A stretch of DNA of 35,512 nucleotides from a virus. This document shows, one piece after another, positions 8,101 to 15,095 of this stretch (position 1 is the first letter of the stretch; every line of letters begins with the position of its first letter). The translations under genes were made by a program, and so were the position numbers. Where the stretch lies: positions 1-35,512 of IMG/VR virus record IMGVR_UViG_3300044628_001324. One strand, 5' to 3'. The notes under the pieces are model-generated. The model was not told the DNA's origin, searched no databases, and worked only from the letters and a program-made list of their open reading frames with translations.

Positions 8101-8425
8101 ACCGAAGCATGGTCGGCGAGTCCCACCCGCGCCACAGGCCCGCGCTCACCGCTGCCGAGTAGGTGGCCGCCTCGCTCCACATGTAGGCGCAGCCGTCGGG
8201 ACCCGGAGCACCGGCGCGCACCGGGTACAGGTACACCTCGTCGCCCGACGCGAGGTCAGGGACGCCCGAAGGCACCGGCAGGAATCCGTCAGCGGTGCCG
8301 CTCGCCACGGTCGGTGCGGCCCATTCGAGGTTAGCGGTGGTGCCGGAGTAGGCGAACGAGAGGCCCGATTCGGGGACGATGAACCCCTGGAACGCCTGCC
8401 CGGATGCGGTCACGTTGCTCGCCAT
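5117..8425 (-). CDS. Large tail-tip protein with Asp-box (sialidase-like propeller) motifs
   Basis: The largest gene: 1102 residues from ATG 8425, with GAGG five bases upstream; a GTG two codons earlier is less well placed. The N-terminal 400 residues contain Asp-box motifs of the S/T-x-D-x-G-x-x-W/F type: SSDAGSTV, SGDGGQSF and SIDGGVSW. Such motifs mark the blades of sialidase/BNR beta-propellers. The middle contains a Thr/Ser-rich beta-sandwich-like region near a GDAEVRVLAVSDG segment. The C-terminal 150 residues (around YPDGDITVTRRG) look like a tail-attachment domain. The likely role is host-surface glycan binding at the tail tip. Hydrolytic activity is not shown by the sequence. Confidence 0.65.
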   Translation of the reverse strand: MASNVTASGQAFQGFIVPESGLSFAYSGTTANLEWAAPTVASGTADGFLPVPSGVPDLASGDEVYLYPVRAGAPGPDGCAYMWSEAATYSAAVSAGLWRGWDSPTMLRYSYGLSGTGVLVDGPCVVAKSDGTAAAFWSSDAGSTVSLGYATFNGTTWTIQSALDSRPDSGGVAGAYWPAAVALPDDTVVIFYLTSDVTNTVQVTMLSTGGMGANRVLPSALSVPYGITGMRAAYSQGQIVLFITQLDVSSSPTVSQYASGDGGQSFSLVETWTASRHLVSVAATPTGFVALLDREVSAGSWRPEVRRLGSAYSPLSGASATALFDGDRAGSGPDSAMLLAYDPVGALHVLRQASDPTADAPNQAVSIDGGVSWKEYGGGVRSAVGNRGWYAGRVERIMASGHACWAGDRMIAIVKDNGGTSGTTCALHYGGAAMRPMPAGCWDQGESAPTYIGRMGWSLSYLPLGAEPPGDVGWTTTDSGTIARTYGYSAGASPNLTETFDATDTTEHRHTMDNDGGEVVVRAVITGNGDAEVRVLAVSDGTAKYRIEVRYDTGSGVWSWRDPGAGSSWTTLGTSSAATDAHEVIVSASSLSGKGYALVRKWADSHSFDGANVFTTGVVTLTSASTSGDSGAYYIVDTVSTGSVVNLYALDCAFTSLTAAFTASSALPGFAGRPLSSEVATYIGAGLSLQATDALLRGSARLSCAPASSTGAPNLDPVSVPTPQRYFGTNDSGYTSTITITRTETYRTGWDSDLYGLHFEGIDGFESLSIELYDDNAAAWRSLGTFFASSESLNWSRRGTTFAPRESSSAGNALWLDRNELVNGSLRIGSDFAYPIAENSSGTWVAGSTIAERRPFVRIDTGGEYDELTGYATSGTGAYIRYPSMTVLFQPAVVAAAVSGLVTGFSQVRITVAVNGASTDGAPWTGSSPSRIIRKVAMGPVVVMPRELTRAQALTEEPRTERVTYPDGDITVTRRGPRSSRIELAYNHSHAPMRYDRWGAAATAPGYLQASGSGARPLATAEDVVGVLRGLWTDADDGAKPLVWVPYIASSASTWTLTGQGAGVYGLVSGSYQRRNAVGRPNFAAEGTVEAFTFERLTWERE

Positions 8426-8457
8426 CGGCACCTCGCGAGCATCCTACCCCCGGCGGG

Positions 8458-8697
8458 TCAACGGCACAACGCGAGCGCGTCGGCGAACCCCTCGGAGAGC
8501 CCGTCATCGTGGCAGTCCTCACAGGCGCCATCGGGCAGCGCGGACGAGGCGCACGTCGTCTCCGTGTCCCACGCGTCCATCGGCAGGCAGCGCGAGCCGA
8601 GGTCGTATCCGTGGTCGTAGCCGACCGCGAAGAATTGGTCGCAAGCCGATTCCTCGGCAGAGCAGGCGGCGAGGGTCAGAGCGAGCAGGTAGCGCAT
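8458..8697 (-). CDS. Small cysteine-rich lipoprotein
   Basis: A 79-residue protein beginning MRYLLALTLAAC: a short signal peptide with a lipobox LAAC and lipidation at Cys12. The mature part has six further cysteines, many acidic residues and no basic tail. ATG at 8697 is preceded by GGAGG with seven-base spacing. It lies between the tape measure and the large tip protein, where structural genes are otherwise uninterrupted. An exported lipoprotein here is not expected to be a virion part. Possibilities include a superinfection-exclusion lipoprotein or a lysis accessory. No function can be assigned. Confidence 0.7.
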   Translation of the reverse strand: MRYLLALTLAACSAEESACDQFFAVGYDHGYDLGSRCLPMDAWDTETTCASSALPDGACEDCHDDGLSEGFADALALCR

Positions 8698-8740
8698 GGG
8701 TCATCCTCCGGGAGCCTGACGAACGGCGCGCGCCGTTCCT

Positions 8741-10240
8741 TCAACGCTGACCAGCGGGACGACGCCCGGCGGTGCCGTGCTGGCGAACGCCGCCGCGAAC
8801 CGCGCGGGAGTCGACCACGAGGTTGAACGTCTGGTTCTGCGCGCCTTGCTGGCCGGAGGCGGCGATTCCGATGCCCTCGGCGATGCCGGTCGCTGCGACG
8901 GTGGCGATTTGCGCCACCCCTGCGGCTTGGATGGCGGCGATGGCTGGAGGCGCGGCAGGACCAAGAGCGAGCGCGGCTGACGACGCAACCTGAGTGTTGA
9001 TGACGATCTCGGCGATTGCCTGAGCTTTTCGTAGCGCCAGCATGAGAATGGCGGCTTCCTTCGACTCACCAAGCAGTGTGCCGAGCAGTTCGATCGCAGC
9101 ATCCGCCGAGGTCTGCGCCGCGTCGCGCTGCATCGCGTACGACTGCGCCCACTTGTTGGCGAGGTCTTTGGCCGCTTCTGCCTCCTGCGCGAGCCTGTCC
9201 TGCTGCTCACCCCACGCCTCATCCGATGCTTTCGACTCGGCGGAGATGAGCGCGATCGCGTCGGCGCTGTCCTGCTGCTGCGCCTCCCACAGAGCGTCCG
9301 CGTCGGCGAGCCGCCCCTTGTATGCCTCGCGCCACACCTGCCGATACTGCTCGGCGCCCGCGGCGAACTCCTGAGCCTCGCGGGTGCGCTGCTCAATCTC
9401 GGCGCGGAGAGCCTTCTCTCGCTCACGCTCGCGTTCAGCAGCGGCATCCTTCTGCCGCTGCTCTCGCTCGGCAAAGTAGGCTTTCTCCTCCTCGTTCGTC
9501 GCGACGAGGCCAAGGGCCTGCATCATCGCCGTGCCGGTCAGCGTGTCGTTCGGGTTGGTGATGCCACCCACCGCCGCCGCGGCTTCTCTCCCGCGCTCGG
9601 CGAGCATGTCGAGGCCGCCAGCGAGGAGCGCCACCGCCACGTTCTTCTGACGCATGACGTCGAGCGTCTTCCCGAGAGCGAAGCCCAGCCCCTCGGAGGC
9701 GCCTGTCCCCATCGACTTCGCAGCGTCCAGGCTCGCCTCGGTCAGCCCAATCAGCGCATACGACAACTCGGTCACGGCCGGAGCCGTGGCGCTCCCGACC
9801 TCAATGGCAAGCTGCGTCGCGCTGTCGGACACCGCCGCCATCGCGATAGCAGCCTCGTTGAGTCGCTGGTCGACAACGCCAGTCTCTCGGTTCAACTCGA
9901 TTGCGTTGCGGGTCAGCGCCACCATTCCGGCGACCGTGCCCACGGCGGCGACACCGATGCCTGCGATGGCGCCCGCCATGAGGCCCATCGGCGAGATGCC
10001 CGCCTGCGCGATGTCGTTGAAGTCGCCAAGGATGCCGGTAATCTCGCCCATCCGGCCGCCGAGGATGCGCCCAGCGGCCTCCAGCGAGCGGACGTCACCC
10101 TCCAGCCGCTTCACGCCGGCGCTGTCCGGGGCAATCTTCGTGCGTTTGGCCTGGAGGTTCAACTCCTCAAGGGCGCGAGCGGCATCCTCGATGGCCTTCT
10201 CTGCGCCGCTCGAATCGCCATCAATCCGAAGAATCGCCAT
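8741..10240 (-). CDS. Tail tape measure protein
   Basis: A 499-residue protein from ATG 10240, with GGAGG five bases upstream. A Gly/Ala-rich hydrophobic segment (about 92-125, around GLMAGAIAGIGVAAVGTV) is followed by a long charged coiled coil (about 245-370) and a second Ala-rich hydrophobic stretch (about 410-465). This is the usual tape-measure pattern, and the gene follows the tail assembly chaperones. At 499 residues it predicts a short tail. The last 20 residues in this frame (Arg/Gly-rich, ending PAGQR) look like out-of-frame translation; the +1 frame there is more G/C at third positions and stays open to 8701. Confidence 0.8.
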   Translation of the reverse strand: MAILRIDGDSSGAEKAIEDAARALEELNLQAKRTKIAPDSAGVKRLEGDVRSLEAAGRILGGRMGEITGILGDFNDIAQAGISPMGLMAGAIAGIGVAAVGTVAGMVALTRNAIELNRETGVVDQRLNEAAIAMAAVSDSATQLAIEVGSATAPAVTELSYALIGLTEASLDAAKSMGTGASEGLGFALGKTLDVMRQKNVAVALLAGGLDMLAERGREAAAAVGGITNPNDTLTGTAMMQALGLVATNEEEKAYFAEREQRQKDAAAEREREREKALRAEIEQRTREAQEFAAGAEQYRQVWREAYKGRLADADALWEAQQQDSADAIALISAESKASDEAWGEQQDRLAQEAEAAKDLANKWAQSYAMQRDAAQTSADAAIELLGTLLGESKEAAILMLALRKAQAIAEIVINTQVASSAALALGPAAPPAIAAIQAAGVAQIATVAATGIAEGIGIAASGQQGAQNQTFNLVVDSRAVRGGVRQHGTAGRRPAGQR

Positions 10241-10443
10241 CAGGGCCTCCGCGTTGCCAGCCACCACGCGAGGGCGTCCGTCTGGTCAGCCTCGCTCAGC
10301 TCATGCCATCTGCTCGCCCCGCGCGCCTGGAGCCAGGAGGCGCGCCGTACCTCGATGTCGAGGCAGGCCAGGTCGACTATCCCTGCGGGGCCTCGGAGAA
10401 ATCCGCGAGTTCGGACGCAGCCGACTCGACGCGCGCGCGCTTC
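10240..10443 (-). CDS. Tail assembly chaperone, frameshifted C-terminal extension
   Basis: An open frame in the -1 phase relative to the chaperone gene. It has no ATG, GTG or TTG with a ribosome-binding site. It overlaps the end of the chaperone (10377-10443), is open from a TGA at 10446-10444, and ends with TGA at 10240, where TGATG couples to the tape measure start. Downstream of the chaperone stop it encodes about 45 residues (GIVDLACLDIEVRRASWLQA... WHELSEADQTDALAWWLA) with clear G/C third-position bias. This is the G/GT arrangement known from lambda and most siphoviruses. The shift site is not certain; candidates are ATTTCTCC, GGCCCCGC and the GCAGGGATAG just before the stop. Confidence 0.7.
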   Translation of the reverse strand, partial: EARARRVGCVRTRGFLRGPAGIVDLACLDIEVRRASWLQARGASRWHELSEADQTDALAWWLATRRP

Positions 10444-11006
10444 TCAGCCGCGAGCCGGGCCGCGGTCGTCTCGGCGCTCTCCGAGTCCGCTCCCAGGGCG
10501 TCGATACGCGCTTGGAGGTCGGGCAGGGACGCGCCGAGCAGGACGACGCGAGCCGCCGCCGCAAGCCGCATGATGTCCGCGACCGACCAAGCCGCTTCGT
10601 CGAGCTCTGCGACCACCGAGCAGCCGAGCCCCACCGGGTTCCCGATATGCGCCGGGTCGTCCCAGCTCTCCAGCGCCGACGATGGGTCACACCACACCGC
10701 GCCGATGGCGTGACCGGCCGACGCCTCGGCGTACTGCGCCGCGCTCTGCGCCTCGGCGACGATGCGCGTGGTCAGCGCCTCGACCTGTTCGAGCTGCGCA
10801 GCCTCGGCGAGTGCCTCAAGCTCGGCGGAGAGGTCGCGGGTCCGCTGCTGTGCGGCGCGCGCCTGGTCGGCGAGTTGCCCCACGAGCCCGAGCATCCGCT
10901 GGCTGTGACTGGCGCGCCACGACCGGATGACCGTCGCCCGACCCGACGGCAGGGTGACGCGGTAGTATGGCGCCCCCTCGGCGATGGAACGGGCGACGGG
11001 CTTCAC
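10377..11006 (-). CDS. Tail assembly chaperone (G-like)
   Basis: A 209-residue, Ala/Glu-rich helical protein starting at GTG 11006, which overlaps the tail tube stop as GTGA. Position between tube and tape measure, with an out-of-frame extension open through its stop, is the signature of the lambda G/GT pair: soluble chaperones that coat the tape measure while the tube assembles. Residues 35-75 predict as a long amphipathic helix, and residues 170-205 are again strongly helical and charged. There is no sequence-level family recognition, so the call rests on synteny and the frameshift layout. Confidence 0.65.
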   Translation of the reverse strand: MKPVARSIAEGAPYYRVTLPSGRATVIRSWRASHSQRMLGLVGQLADQARAAQQRTRDLSAELEALAEAAQLEQVEALTTRIVAEAQSAAQYAEASAGHAIGAVWCDPSSALESWDDPAHIGNPVGLGCSVVAELDEAAWSVADIMRLAAAARVVLLGASLPDLQARIDALGADSESAETTAARLAAEKRARVESAASELADFSEAPQG

Positions 11007-11512
11007 GGGGCCACCGTCGCCACGGTCGCGTACGCCTGCGGGCTCTCCAGGCTCGCCTTGACGCGGATGCCATCGCGAGCGCCGGTGACGGACGAGCCGG
11101 GGCGCACGACGCAGTCGTTGTAAACGTAGGTCGCGCCGGCCACACCGCCAGCCGCGGCGATGGTGATGGTCACGTTGAACGGCTTCACCACGGCATCCGA
11201 CCCGCTCTCGGTGGTCGTCCACGTCGACGAGAACAGGCCGCTCAGGTGCGCGAAGTCGGTGAGCGCGACTTCGGAAGCGTTGGCGCCGGCGCCGAACATC
11301 GCCGCGTCGATCTCGATGGTCGACGGGTTCGCCTGACCAGCCCGCGGCGGTCCGGTGAAGTCGCCGGCGGAATCGCGAGCGCGCACGACGTCATAGCCGC
11401 CGTTCGTCCACGTGATGGCGCCGGAGTCGTTGACCACGGTGTACGACCGCGTCCCGTCACCGAAGCCGATGGTGAGGTTGCGCGTCACCTTCATCTGGTT
11501 GGTTTCTGCCAT
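11003..11512 (-). CDS. Major tail (tube) protein
   Basis: A 169-residue beta-rich protein (MAETNQMKVTRNLTIGFGDG...), with GGAG seven bases before the ATG. Ser/Thr-rich strands, small size and location just before the tail chaperone fit the tail tube monomer of siphoviruses. There is no extra Ig-like domain at the C-terminus, which ends shortly after a strand-rich ASLESPQAYATVATV segment. Confidence 0.7.
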   Translation of the reverse strand: MAETNQMKVTRNLTIGFGDGTRSYTVVNDSGAITWTNGGYDVVRARDSAGDFTGPPRAGQANPSTIEIDAAMFGAGANASEVALTDFAHLSGLFSSTWTTTESGSDAVVKPFNVTITIAAAGGVAGATYVYNDCVVRPGSSVTGARDGIRVKASLESPQAYATVATVAP

Positions 11513-11515
11513 GAC

Positions 11516-11917
11516 TCAACTCCGCGAATATGTGAGGGTCCAATCGGCCGAAAGCTCGCCGACGAAGCGGTCAGCGACCACCCGAGATGCCGAGCCAGTG
11601 ACGACGATAGTGGCCGAGCCGCTCACCGCCCACGAGGCAGATTCGAGCTTGGCCCGGACGGCTTCCCATGCGCTCATCCAGTCGCCTTGCTCGTTGCTCA
11701 ACTGGTCGAGCCGGTACCACAGGGAGATGGTCATCGTGCCCGAGGCCACCACCACGTTGCGGTCGCCGCTCGCAGTCCACGATGGCGTGTCGAGGATGAA
11801 CCCCGCCGCCCAGTGCTCGGGAATCTGCTCCGGGTCGCCGCCGGGGGCCTCGCCATAGCCGCTGATGGTCGCCACCTGGGTCACGACCGCGGCGCGGAAG
11901 TCGCTGAGGGCGCTCAC
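11516..11917 (-). CDS. Tail terminator / head-tail joining protein (putative)
   Basis: A 133-residue protein from GTG 11917, which overlaps the previous stop as GTGA; a longer frame to 11962 would run into the preceding gene. An N-terminal helix (ALSDFRAAVVTQVA) followed by strands and a central helix (WMSAWEAVRAKLE) matches the alpha/beta shape of tail terminator proteins (gpU-like). Its position between an HK97 gp10-like protein and the tail tube is the standard terminator slot. The function is inferred from order and size. Confidence 0.55.
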   Translation of the reverse strand: MSALSDFRAAVVTQVATISGYGEAPGGDPEQIPEHWAAGFILDTPSWTASGDRNVVVASGTMTISLWYRLDQLSNEQGDWMSAWEAVRAKLESASWAVSGSATIVVTGSASRVVADRFVGELSADWTLTYSRS

Positions 11918-12426
11918 AGCGGAATCCGGGCGCCAGAGACGCGCGCCACCGAGTTGACCCACGCGTCGAACTTGCGCTTAGCGCTCTCGTATTCGGAGAC
12001 TTCGCGCGGCGTCACAGGCGCGGCGACCTCCTCGTAGAGCACGATGGTCGCGAGCAGGTCAGCCACCTCTTGATCAACGAGGTCCTGGACGTCCGCGATG
12101 ATGCGGGGCGCGTCGACGTTGGCGACGGTGCGGCTCCTCGGGGTGCCCTTCGGGTGGACGTACTGCGCGTAGCGGACGCTGTTGCTCAGGGCGACGCTCT
12201 CGCCCTCCACCGTGGCCGTCCATCGGCGCCGGAACAGGCCCGTGCGAACCGGTGAAACCGCCTGGATGCGCAGCGTGATTTGCCGGCTCGCAGCGCGCAG
12301 AATCTGGTTAAAACGCCGCGACAGCCCCGAGTCTCCGCGGAGCCTGCGCGTCTGCCCGACGGTCAGGCCCGCCGAGACAATGAGCGGCGTGGAGCGGTAG
12401 CGGTCGGAGAGCGGAGAGACTGCCAT
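11914..12426 (-). CDS. HK97 gp10-like head-tail connector
   Basis: A 170-residue basic protein with the characteristic sequence AVSPVRTGLFRRRW followed by SNSVRYAQYVHPKGTP, the pattern of HK97 gp10-like head-tail connector proteins (a xxPVxTGxLRxS-type strand and a Y-A-x-Y-V-x-xG turn). It starts at ATG 12426, overlapping the upstream stop as ATGA. It acts at the head-tail interface as part of the neck. Confidence 0.75.
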   Translation of the reverse strand: MAVSPLSDRYRSTPLIVSAGLTVGQTRRLRGDSGLSRRFNQILRAASRQITLRIQAVSPVRTGLFRRRWTATVEGESVALSNSVRYAQYVHPKGTPRSRTVANVDAPRIIADVQDLVDQEVADLLATIVLYEEVAAPVTPREVSEYESAKRKFDAWVNSVARVSGARIPL

Positions 12427-13124
12427 CAGGCCGCCCCGTCGACGGTCCAGGTGGCCGCGTCAGCCTTCGCTTGCTCGTCGGCGAGGCCGTCACCGGTGGT
12501 GTCGACCGAGACGGTCAGCATCCGCAGCAGGTCCGCGTACTCGGCCTCGTAGGTCGCGGCGAGGTCCGCCAGCTTTCCGCCGCCACCGCGACCGATGCGG
12601 CAAGCCTTCACCAGCGCCATCCGCAGGACGAGCGGGTAGAGCACCGTCGAATCGGTGATGGTGTCGACCGTCACGGAGTTCGCCTGCACGAGCGTCGCCT
12701 GGACCTCAGCCCAGGCCGCATCCACCTGCGTCTGCCACGAGGTCTGGCCGCTCGGGTAGACGGCGAACAACTCAGGGTGCGTGCTCTTGACGTCGTCCGA
12801 TGTCACCGGGCAGACGGCCCCGAGGCGCGACACCACCGCCGCCTGAGAGAAGGCGTAGGCGGAGCCGCTCGCCGGGGTGAGGACCCAGTCCAGGCGCCAC
12901 CCGCGAGCCGGGGTCACGGTCGACAGGGTGACCGAAGCCGTCGCCACCTCGGCGGTGATGGTCACCGAGGGCGTCGAGTGCAGCGCGCCCGTCTCGTCGT
13001 AGACGGAGAGCGTCCCGCTCGTCAGGTCGACCAGCGACGTTCCCTCGTACAAGCGAGCCGCCACCGCCGTCGAGGCAGAGCGGCGGAGCATGACGACGTT
13101 GCGGAGGTCGGGGCAGGACGGCAC
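12426..13124 (-). CDS. Head-tail connector / neck protein (putative)
   Basis: A 232-residue protein. GTG at 13124 is preferred because GAGG lies five bases before it; GTG at 13130 overlaps that site. Residues 30-105 resemble a small beta domain (VDLTSGTLSVYDETG), possibly an adaptor insertion. Residues 110-232 are helical, with WQTQVDAAWAEVQATL and a Gly-rich stretch followed by LADLAATYEAEYADLLRML, similar in shape to gp6-type adaptor helices. Placement among connector genes supports a neck role, but no firm family match is claimed. Confidence 0.5.
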   Translation of the reverse strand: MPSCPDLRNVVMLRRSASTAVAARLYEGTSLVDLTSGTLSVYDETGALHSTPSVTITAEVATASVTLSTVTPARGWRLDWVLTPASGSAYAFSQAAVVSRLGAVCPVTSDDVKSTHPELFAVYPSGQTSWQTQVDAAWAEVQATLVQANSVTVDTITDSTVLYPLVLRMALVKACRIGRGGGGKLADLAATYEAEYADLLRMLTVSVDTTGDGLADEQAKADAATWTVDGAA

Positions 13125-13131
13125 GTTCACC

Positions 13132-13494
13132 TCAGACGAGCGCGAGAACCTTGAACTTCACGCCGCTGGTCACGGTCAACACGATGTTGGTCGTGGTGTG
13201 CGTGCCCTCGGCGATGTCCGCGCCGGCGGCGAGGTCAGCGGGGAGCTCGGTGAACGAGACGAGCACCGCGCTGGGAATGACGCCGAGGCCGTGCGCCACG
13301 TTCTGCGCGCTGCCGGTGCCGGTCTGCTCGGTCGAGATGAACCGGCCAGCAGCGGCAAGCGATGTCGCCGAGCCGGTCACGTTGCCCGTCACGTTGCCAG
13401 TGAGGGCGCCCGAAAAGGTGCCGGTAGCCACGCCCGCAGACGTGACTCGGAAAGCGTCGGACGCACCGACTGCGAGAGCATCACCAACGGCCAT
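13132..13494 (-). CDS. Head decoration or fibre-like small structural protein
   Basis: A 120-residue protein. The N-terminal half has the repeat TGNVTGNVTG preceded by VTSAGVATGTFSGAL, the short Gly/Thr/Asn repeat seen in trimeric phage fibre shafts and in some head or neck appendages. The C-terminal half (about 55-120) is a beta domain containing QNVAHGLGVIPSAVLV. ATG 13494 has GGAGG four bases upstream. It sits between two connector genes, so it may be a head fibre or a whisker. Function is inferred. Confidence 0.5.
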   Translation of the reverse strand: MAVGDALAVGASDAFRVTSAGVATGTFSGALTGNVTGNVTGSATSLAAAGRFISTEQTGTGSAQNVAHGLGVIPSAVLVSFTELPADLAAGADIAEGTHTTTNIVLTVTSGVKFKVLALV

Positions 13495-13536
13495 AGAACC
13501 TCCGATGCGGCATCGTGCCCCACGGAGGTCAGCGCG

Positions 13537-13917
13537 TCAAGGACCGCGGACGATGAGCTCGCTTTCGGGCTGATACAGGTCGCTCCCGACGTAGCCGCCG
13601 AACGAGGATACCGCTTGCGGGAGCGTCGGCGCCACCGAAGGCGTGGAGCCTCCATGCTGCGCCAGAAGCTCCCGCAGCGCCTCAATCTGCCCCGCCCGCG
13701 AGATGGACCGCCCGTCAGGGAGCGACTCGTCAGGCCGACGCGACAGGTAGGCGATGCGAGCGCGCGCCAAGACGCACACCGCTGGGGAGACTGCGCCACC
13801 CACGGTCAGCGCGTTGTCGACCTCGGCGTCGGTGAACATGGCTTGCGCCTCGTTCGTGTCCGACAGGTAGAAGCGGACCTTCCCGCGGTTCGTCGAGATG
13901 TCGTAGGTGAATGCCAC
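13537..13917 (-). CDS. Head-tail adaptor (gp6-like, putative)
   Basis: A 126-residue protein from GTG 13917. The first 70 residues are helical and begin with a short strand (FTYDISTNRGKVRFYLSDT), then DAEVDNALTVGG and an Ala-rich helix with a conserved-looking RIAYLSRRPD. This order resembles the head-tail adaptors that follow the capsid gene in siphoviruses. The C-terminal tail is Pro/Ser-rich. Location directly downstream of the capsid gene supports the call. Confidence 0.55.
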   Translation of the reverse strand: MAFTYDISTNRGKVRFYLSDTNEAQAMFTDAEVDNALTVGGAVSPAVCVLARARIAYLSRRPDESLPDGRSISRAGQIEALRELLAQHGGSTPSVAPTLPQAVSSFGGYVGSDLYQPESELIVRGP

Positions 13918-13920
13918 TGG

Positions 13921-14106
13921 TCACCCCTTCTTGCGGGTCGGCTTCTCGGGAGCAGGAGCAGGCTCGACGACAGGCGCGACCGGAGGCGCGGGGGCCTCCA
14001 AGCGGTCGCGAATGTCGATGACGACGACGAGGAGCGCCCGCAGGTACTCCGGGGCCGAGCCGAGGCCCGGCCAGTGCGCCAGTTCGCGCGCCTCGTCGAT
14101 GGTCAT
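13921..14106 (-). CDS. Small protein after major capsid gene
   Basis: A 61-residue protein from ATG 14106, overlapping the capsid stop as ATGA; longer upstream starts lie wholly in the capsid gene. The N-terminal 38 residues form a helix (EARELAHWPG, EYLRALLVVVIDIRDRLE), and the tail is Pro/Ala/Lys-rich (PAPPVAPVVEPAPAPEKPTRKKG). It may be a head-completion or capsid-associated peptide. The family was not recognised. Confidence 0.6.
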   Translation of the reverse strand: MTIDEARELAHWPGLGSAPEYLRALLVVVIDIRDRLEAPAPPVAPVVEPAPAPEKPTRKKG

Positions 14107-15095
14107 CAGGAAGCGGCCTTGTTGCAGGCGTAGGAGCCGCGCCAATCCTGAACGTAGGCGCCGAAGTAGTACACCGCGCGCACCTCGACGAGTTCGCCGA
14201 CCTGCACGACTTCGATAACGGGCTCGCCGGAGTCGATGGCCACGATGTTCTGGCGGTTCAACAACCACCAGGCGCCCGCCGTGGTCAGGTGCGGCGTGGC
14301 GACGGCGGTGAGCCGGCCGCGCAGCACGTTGACGTCGTTGTTCGCGGAGCCCGCGACCTGCGCCGAGTTCAGGATGGTGTCGGCGGTGAACTCAAGGTCC
14401 TTGCCGGTCACCAGGAACTCCGCGCTGACGTCGATCTTCTCGCCGCGCTCGTCAACCGCGTTGGTCGACTCGACGGTCGTCAGCGTGGTCTGGAGGTTGG
14501 CCGAGGAGAGCGAGCGGCTCACGGTGAGGTTCGAGAACGTGGTGGACGCGCCGAGGATCGGCTTGCCCGACGCCACGAACAACGCCGTCCCGTCGTAGGT
14601 CTTGCCGGCGTTCGAGTCCGGGAAGCCCGTGAAGCTGTTGTTGAAGTACGTCATGGAGCCGGCGGACAGGGTGCCGTCGAGGAGCATGCCCGCGACGAAC
14701 TTGTCCTTGCCGGTCATGGCGTTGCGGCCCCAGGTGTCCGCGAGGCCGCGAACGCGCCCGATGAGGTCCGCCTGCCAGGACGACGCGAAGAAGAACTCCT
14801 TCGGGAGTCCGAGCTTGCTGCCCATCTTGCGGATGCGGCCCTGGCGCGGGTAGCCGTTGCCCATGTTGGTGGCCGGAAGCTCCTGGCCCAGCTCAATCTC
14901 CTGGAACTGCCCGGGGCCGATGACGTCCAGCGCGCGGTGCCCGAGGTACGGGTGCGACGCCTGGGAGTTGTCGACCACCGTGCACACCCGGGAGTAGAAC
15001 GGGTCAGTGGCCCGGTACGCCGAGAGCATGATGGGGAGCGCGGCCTGCTTGACGACCGCGTCGATCTCGGAGATGGAAACGCTCAGGTCAGGCAT
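14106..15095 (-). CDS. Major capsid protein
   Basis: A 329-residue protein from ATG 15095 (ATGA overlap). Features expected of an HK97-fold capsid are present: an N-terminal helix, a spine-helix-like region (SSWQADLIGRVRGLADTWGRNAM, about 103-125), the segment YDGTALFVASGKPI resembling the DGxALF...HP signature, and a C-terminal strand region ending WRGSYACNKAAS. It most resembles Mu gpT-type head subunits. Position after a scaffold-like gene and before connectors agrees. No N-terminal pro-domain is evident. Confidence 0.8.
   Translation of the reverse strand: MPDLSVSISEIDAVVKQAALPIMLSAYRATDPFYSRVCTVVDNSQASHPYLGHRALDVIGPGQFQEIELGQELPATNMGNGYPRQGRIRKMGSKLGLPKEFFFASSWQADLIGRVRGLADTWGRNAMTGKDKFVAGMLLDGTLSAGSMTYFNNSFTGFPDSNAGKTYDGTALFVASGKPILGASTTFSNLTVSRSLSSANLQTTLTTVESTNAVDERGEKIDVSAEFLVTGKDLEFTADTILNSAQVAGSANNDVNVLRGRLTAVATPHLTTAGAWWLLNRQNIVAIDSGEPVIEVVQVGELVEVRAVYYFGAYVQDWRGSYACNKAAS

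Noticed and set aside
7370-8620. 416-codon plus frame antisense to the large tail-tip gene
   Set aside because: Long open antisense frames are expected at this GC; no SD and Arg/Ala/Gly-heavy composition.
10377-11222. Longer start for the tail chaperone at 11222
   Set aside because: It would extend over the tail-tube gene; GTG 11006 overlapping the tube stop is a better start.
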